A stretch of 64,000 nucleotides of DNA, from contig LUCM01003968.1 of assembly GCA_008360955.1 (NCBI GenBank), positions 537,244-601,243 on the forward strand, in the 5' to 3' direction. The stretch is from Fasciolopsis buskii (taxonomy: Eukaryota > Platyhelminthes > Trematoda > Plagiorchiida > Fasciolidae). The notes beneath the pieces are model-generated. The model had not been told where the DNA came from. It did no database searches and saw nothing but the letters and a program-made list of their open reading frames with translations. Both the position numbers and the translations under genes were made by a program. Each line of letters begins with the position of its first letter. Position 1 is the first letter of the stretch. This document shows positions 59,772 through 64,000 of the stretch, in pieces.

Positions 59772-59896
59772 GCTGATGATTCCTAACAAGGATGAAACAG
59801 CTGTACAGTGCTCCCATGGTTTCTTTATGGTGAGTTGAGCGGTGATATCACATGGTGAATTATTTCATGAAAACATTCAATCTCCTACTACTAACA
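59772..59896 (+). mobile_element. Hammerhead retroposon, copy 3: 3' arm only, inserted in LINE
   Basis: It begins at the hammerhead core (CTGATGA, stem II, GAAAC, ACAGCTGT, GTA, CAGTGC) and ends CTCCTACTACTAACA at 59896. The 5' strand of stem I, the tRNA-like core and the 5' region are absent. It splits the LINE reverse transcriptase after motif A. Confidence 0.8.
59773..59811 (+). ncRNA. Hammerhead motif lacking the 5' strand of stem I
   Basis: Core, stem II, GAAA and stem III are intact, but the bases before CTGATGA belong to the host LINE and do not pair with CAGTGC. It cannot fold as a complete monomer here. Confidence 0.6.
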
Positions 59897-60429
59897 TGTA
59901 TCATCTACTACTTACTTGGCTCTCGCACGACGAATACCAAGTTTCCTCATGTAAGTGTATGAGGTTCTTTCCAAAGGGTTTCATGCAAATACCGGTTTTC
60001 ACCAACAGTTTATATTTGGGCCGACCCACTTTCACCTATTCATTAGCGATATTCTATTCAATAACTCTGACCTTCAGAAGTACATGGCAATTCCCTGCCG
60101 CCCGGTTCGTACCCACACCTGACCTAGCGAGACCTTATATGACTGTCATCCCAAGTTTTAAGGTCGGGGTTGCCGATTTCTCCCTTCCGTACCGTGGACC
60201 CTAGTGGCTATGAATTATACCTCTACCAGTACACTTATGGCCAAACATGTCATAAAAAATGCAGTATAATAATTTTTCATATGGTCCTAATAACGCCGCG
60301 CTTTTTCGTTGGGCCGATGCTCTTCATAAATTAGTTTCCTTCAAGTACTACAAGCAAGGTTAGTCTTCTATACCGAACCAGATGATTCACTACTTAAGTT
60401 ACCTTTACTTATTATGTAAGGCGCGAATC

Positions 60430-60985
60430 CACACGAGGGCTAGATAATGTATTCACGAATACGATAAACCTTTACCTATCTGGTATCGTCCCATTGACCA
60501 GATTTAAGAACCTACCAGGCTGGAAAACTGACATTCGATATGCAGCCATCAACCTAACTTTGAGATACTGTTTCGCTGTCCTGTTTCTCCCATCTATAAT
60601 ATATCCTTTTTATTCCTCAAAGACTGATTCGGCAGATCCTCCCTCTACAACAATTGTCTACCCAAATCGCACGTAGACGGACAGCCGCTTCGATCAAGGG
60701 CCAGGCTCAAGGAGTCTAACACGTCCCAAAACAGAGCTACATGCCAATAGGAGCATCCCTGGGCTGCGGATAAAGTAACAGCCATCATCCAGGTGATTAG
60801 CACTGAACAGTGTAGGCTCAAGGCAATCGACTAAGCACAAACGGGCAAACCGAGGCTGTGTCGGGGGCGTGGAGGGTTTTCATCTGTCATCCGATCTCCT
60901 TAAAAACAATAACACGAGGGCCCGCTAGTGTTACTGCGAGGTAGCGAGGGTGGCCCACCAACTGAATAAGGCCATTACCACTTGT
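60430..60985. other. No recognised feature
   Basis: Short chance ORFs only. The right edge is the insertion point of the minus-strand RTE copy that ends in a (GAT)n tail. Confidence 0.35.
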
Positions 60986-62330
60986 CATCATCAACATCAT
61001 CATCATAATCGTTAACCGGTAAACAGCAAGACAAGCCTCAATAACCGCTGCCTTTACCCAAAGGCTACATAAGTCCATAAAAAGAGTGAATATCCTAGGG
61101 GAACAAGGAGTGGACCTACACAACCGGCAAAAGATTAGGAAGCTGTTGGGGCCAACACAACGGAACAGTCTAACTGTACAAACACACTTTCAATCATTCT
61201 GATTCGATAGAAAATGACAACACGATCCACATTGTTCACGGTTCATTGTCATATCCTTCAGTGTATCGAGCCAGCTAGTTGACGAGTCTTTCGGACCCCA
61301 ACCACGAAGACGTAAGATACTTACTCTACATAAGTTCGCTGTACATTTTCTCGTCCCACATTGCCACGTCGTCTGCTGACATCTGTATGACTTCTTCCAT
61401 TTCTCGGGAGGAACACAAAATACGGCAGGGTATGGTAGACGAGTGCTTGTCATAGACAACACGTGACCCAACCGGAGCAGTTTAATAAGTTTCATACGAT
61501 GAAACAAGCTAAACAAGGTGTTTTGAGAGCCAGCACCTAGTACTAGATTCTTGACCTCCATACTCATCACTTGGTCACTCCATCCAATCCATGCCACAGT
61601 AGGTAGACATCAGTGGTCGAAAACCTCCAGCCGGCGAACATCTCTCACACGCATACTTCATGTCTCGCAACCACACAACCGAACTGAGTGTATTGCAGCA
61701 CAAAATACACGACCTTTCAACTTCAGTGAAATATCAGGCCGACACCATAAGTGCTTCAGGCCAGCGTAAGCTGCCGAGCATTCGGCATATGGGTGTTTAC
61801 TCTACACGGAATTACCAAAATAAGTGGAACGGTCCACAATCGTTAGTTCCTCTCGATCCATTATCAAGTTCGGAACGACTGTTGTCCAGTTCTGTAACAC
61901 CACTTTAAACTTTGAACGTGCAAAGCACATGCCGAACCGAGCAACCAACCTCGACAGTCTATCTAGTGCGCGTTGTGCATGATCCGCGGATTCGAACAGG
62001 CACACAACGTCATCTGCAAAGTCTAGGTCACATAGCTTCCCTCGATTCCCCAGTTCCATTCTTACATTCTGTAGACATCCTCAAACATCTCCCATCACCT
62101 CGTCCATGACGAAGTTGCACAGGAATTGAGAGATGGGATACCCTTGACGAACACCACTAGTCATTTCCAGTGAATTGGGTATTTCACCGCATACCTTCAC
62201 GCGACCATAAGGATACAAGTACAATGCTTGGAGAGGGCTCATGAACTTCGCTGGCATAACCAATTATTGGAGAGCACTGAATGGTACAGTTCGATCCGCT
62301 CAGTCCAACACGCCTTTTGAGTCAGAACTG
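60986..62330 (-). mobile_element. RTE-type LINE 3' half with (GAT)n tail
   Basis: The (CAT)n at 60986-61007 is the 3' tail on the minus strand. The C-terminal region (61190-61597) includes RLGHVLSMTSTRLPYPAVFC and LRGWGPKDSSTSWLDTLKDM. The reverse-transcriptase end (61802-62263) includes GVRQGYPISQFLCNFVMDEV, LCDLDFADDVVCLFESADHA and MDREELTIVDRSTYFGNSV. The catalytic box is FADD. 5'-truncated near 62330. Confidence 0.85.
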
Positions 62331-63400
62331 TTTGTCTGACTCAAAAAATGCGGATGACGTTGTTTTAATCTCTTTATAATTACTAACCGTGCAACAATGT
62401 GCTGTGATGTCGGATGCTACCGTGCGACACCATATACTGAGAAGAGTAAAAGAAAACAGAAAACAGGAAGATCAAGTGCAAAATAATAAGTTGGACAACT
62501 ATAGCGAAGACAGACTACAAACACAAGGACGCTACTGACTGGAGTATTGAGCCATACCACCAACTGGCTTCAACTACCACTTTGGGGATATCTCGTAAAC
62601 CCCTACCCGAGAGTCTAACTGGACCTACACGAGTTGGTCCATTAGTTAAAGTTTTCATAGTCGTTGTCATGTCACCGACTGGCCAATGGTCATCTCCTTT
62701 TGTATCACGATGGTTGAAAAAAGGATTGAGCAAAAATCAATCGCGGAGCCAAACTCACGACGTTTTCGTCCAAATCATGATAACTTTGTCCATGCCTGCC
62801 GATGCGAGCCAACGACCTGACGGAGACCAACGAACGCAATTTACGCAGGCTGGAAACAAACAACCATGTTTTGATACACTGATTTGTTTTCAAAAAGACC
62901 AAAGTTTTCAATGCTTCAAACAAAAAGAGAATAGAGATCAGCCTATTTTACCTTCATAACTTGGAGAATTTTATAAAACGGAACATAGACTGCTATAAAA
63001 AGGCCAGAATGACTTATTGTTTTTCAAAGACACTCTCAAGCCGGAAACATACGTTGGGTATTCCAATCTCACGCTTCACCTCCTTCCATGCAAATTTATG
63101 CATTTTCTGAGATGTGTAAACAACCCTGCTGGCGGTAGTCCCTGTGAAACCCACACAAGACTCCAGCTCCACCGTTGAACGGTTGCTCCCTTCCAATCTC
63201 TCCGCAATTGTTCATTTAAGTTTGAACCCGAGGTTTCTGGTCCTGTGGCACTGGACGTAAGCCACAACGACAGAGTTAACGTTGTATTAATTGAATGGAT
63301 CACAATCGATAGTTGGCTGCGGTCAATGAAAGGTTCGTGAGAAGTAATTGCCATCCTTTACGATAGACGCAAGCAGTTTGCAGTCCCGTCTTATGCTCAC
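62331..63400. other. No recognised gene
   Basis: ORFs here (62582..62959 plus, 63076..63354 minus) do not match a family I know. The stretch around 62610-62700 is GT-rich and could be part of an unclassified repeat. Confidence 0.35.
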
Positions 63401-64000
63401 CATCATCATCATCATCATCGTTCAGCGTTAAACAGTAAGGCAAGCCTCACTGACCGCTGCCTTTCCCCAGAGTTAGACGTTTATATAATAAGAGTGAATA
63501 TCCAAGGGGAACAAGGAGTGGACCTACGCGGGCGGGAACAAATAAGATGCTGCTGCATCCAACACACGGAACACGGCCCAACTGTACAGACGCACGTGTT
63601 TTCAATCATTCTGATTCGATAGAAAATGACAGCACGATCGCCACTGTTCACGGTTCACTGTCATATCCTTCAGTGTCTCCAGCCAGAATGTCGACGAATC
63701 TTTCGGACCCCAACCACGAAGGCATGAGACACCTACTTTACCTAAGTTCGTTGTACATTTTCTCATCCCACGTTGCCACGTCATCTGTTGGCCTCCACAT
63801 GACTTCTTCCATTCCTTAGGAGGAACACAAAATAGGGCACGGTATGGTAGACGAGTGTTTGTCATACGCAACACGTGACCCAACCAGCGTAGTCTACTAA
63901 GTTTCATACGCTGAAACAAGCTATTTTCAGAAGTGGCACCCAATACCAAATACCTAACCTCAATATTACTTACCCGGTCACTCCATCCAATCCTAGCCAT
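63401..64000 (-). mobile_element. RTE-type LINE 3' end with (GAT)n tail, runs off the window
   Basis: The (CAT)n at 63401-63419 is the tail. The C-terminal region reads LVLGATSENSLFQRMKLSRL, RLPYRALFCVPPKEWKKSCG, LRGWGPKDSSTFWLETLKDM and TVNREQWRSCCHFLSNQND. It is open across 132 codons to the window edge, making it the least decayed RTE copy in the window. Confidence 0.9.

Larger units (their letters stand above)
59400..60430 (+). mobile_element. Jockey-like LINE reverse-transcriptase remnant, split by a retroposon fragment
   Basis: The left part (to 59771) reads IKHGELGNPKNCRLI, RYGPTSESLAFVCSSW and NHSETHLVSLDIHKVI, i.e. PKNYRPISL, the helix before motif A, and motif A (SLDI). The right part (from 59897) carries SKGFHANTGFHQQFIFGPTH then FHLFISDIL, i.e. 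motif B (NxGVPQGSVLGPTLFLLFINDLL). Later, LQVLQARLVFYTEPDDSLLK lies where KKLGVLxKVRRFFTPQQLLxLYK is expected. Stops and frameshifts throughout. Confidence 0.75.

Noticed and set aside
62582..62959. 125-codon plus-strand ORF
   Set aside because: No domain, no splice context and GT-rich repeat-like composition; probably chance or an unclassified repeat.
1..64000. CRISPR arrays, operons, bacterial promoters or ribosome binding sites
   Set aside because: The window is clearly eukaryotic with spliced genes; no regularly spaced repeats were seen.

Overview
The window is eukaryotic, nuclear, intron-rich and heavily loaded with retroelements. The many decayed RTE-type LINEs with (GAT)n 3' tails, a schistosome-like hammerhead-ribozyme retroposon, a Ty3/gypsy remnant and the intron/exon style all suggest a flatworm, most likely a digenean fluke. 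This assignment is inference. Most open reading frames are chance ORFs or transposon debris.

The one securely identified gene is HIRA, the H3.3 histone chaperone, on the minus strand from about 57.2 kb down to its stop codon at 29,056. I could assemble 18 exons (57205..56925 down to 29187..29056). They join in one uninterrupted frame of 1,049 codons plus stop, with every splice phase matching. The product has WD40 repeats, the ASF1-binding B domain, a basic nuclear tract, the HIRA C-terminal (Hir) domain and the conserved C-terminal helices. The first WD repeats (roughly 120 residues) were not found and probably lie in exons beyond a first intron of more than 6.8 kb.

The left part (about 1.5-23.2 kb) carries a second gene on the plus strand, convergent with HIRA. 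Eight exon-like blocks at 4.1-11.5 and 22.4-23.2 kb have good splice sites and compatible phases, and a possible first exon lies at 1.54 kb. The predicted product is helical and lysine-rich, and I do not recognise it. Between the two genes lies a nearly full-length decayed plus-strand RTE element (24.1-27.25 kb) facing a minus-strand RTE fragment (27.6-28.4 kb).

HIRA introns hold most of the other mobile DNA: RTE fragments at 30.6-34.3, 37.3-37.8 and 52.2-56.3 kb, a Jockey-like LINE 3' end at 46.3-46.9 kb and tRNA-like SINE pieces. Upstream of the visible HIRA exons there is a second Jockey-like LINE (59.4-60.4 kb) interrupted by a retroposon fragment, then two minus-strand RTE copies (61-62.3 and 63.4-64 kb). 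A Ty3/gypsy remnant (Gag, protease, start of pol) sits at 18.85-20.5 kb on the minus strand.

The most unusual item is a short repeat present at 2.34-2.77, 29.59-29.94 and 59.77-59.90 kb. It combines a tRNA-like Pol III core, a hammerhead ribozyme motif with matching stems I, II and III, and a partial inverted copy of its own 3' arm at the other end. It resembles in principle the Sm-alpha retroposons of schistosomes, but the inverted-arm layout is one I do not know.
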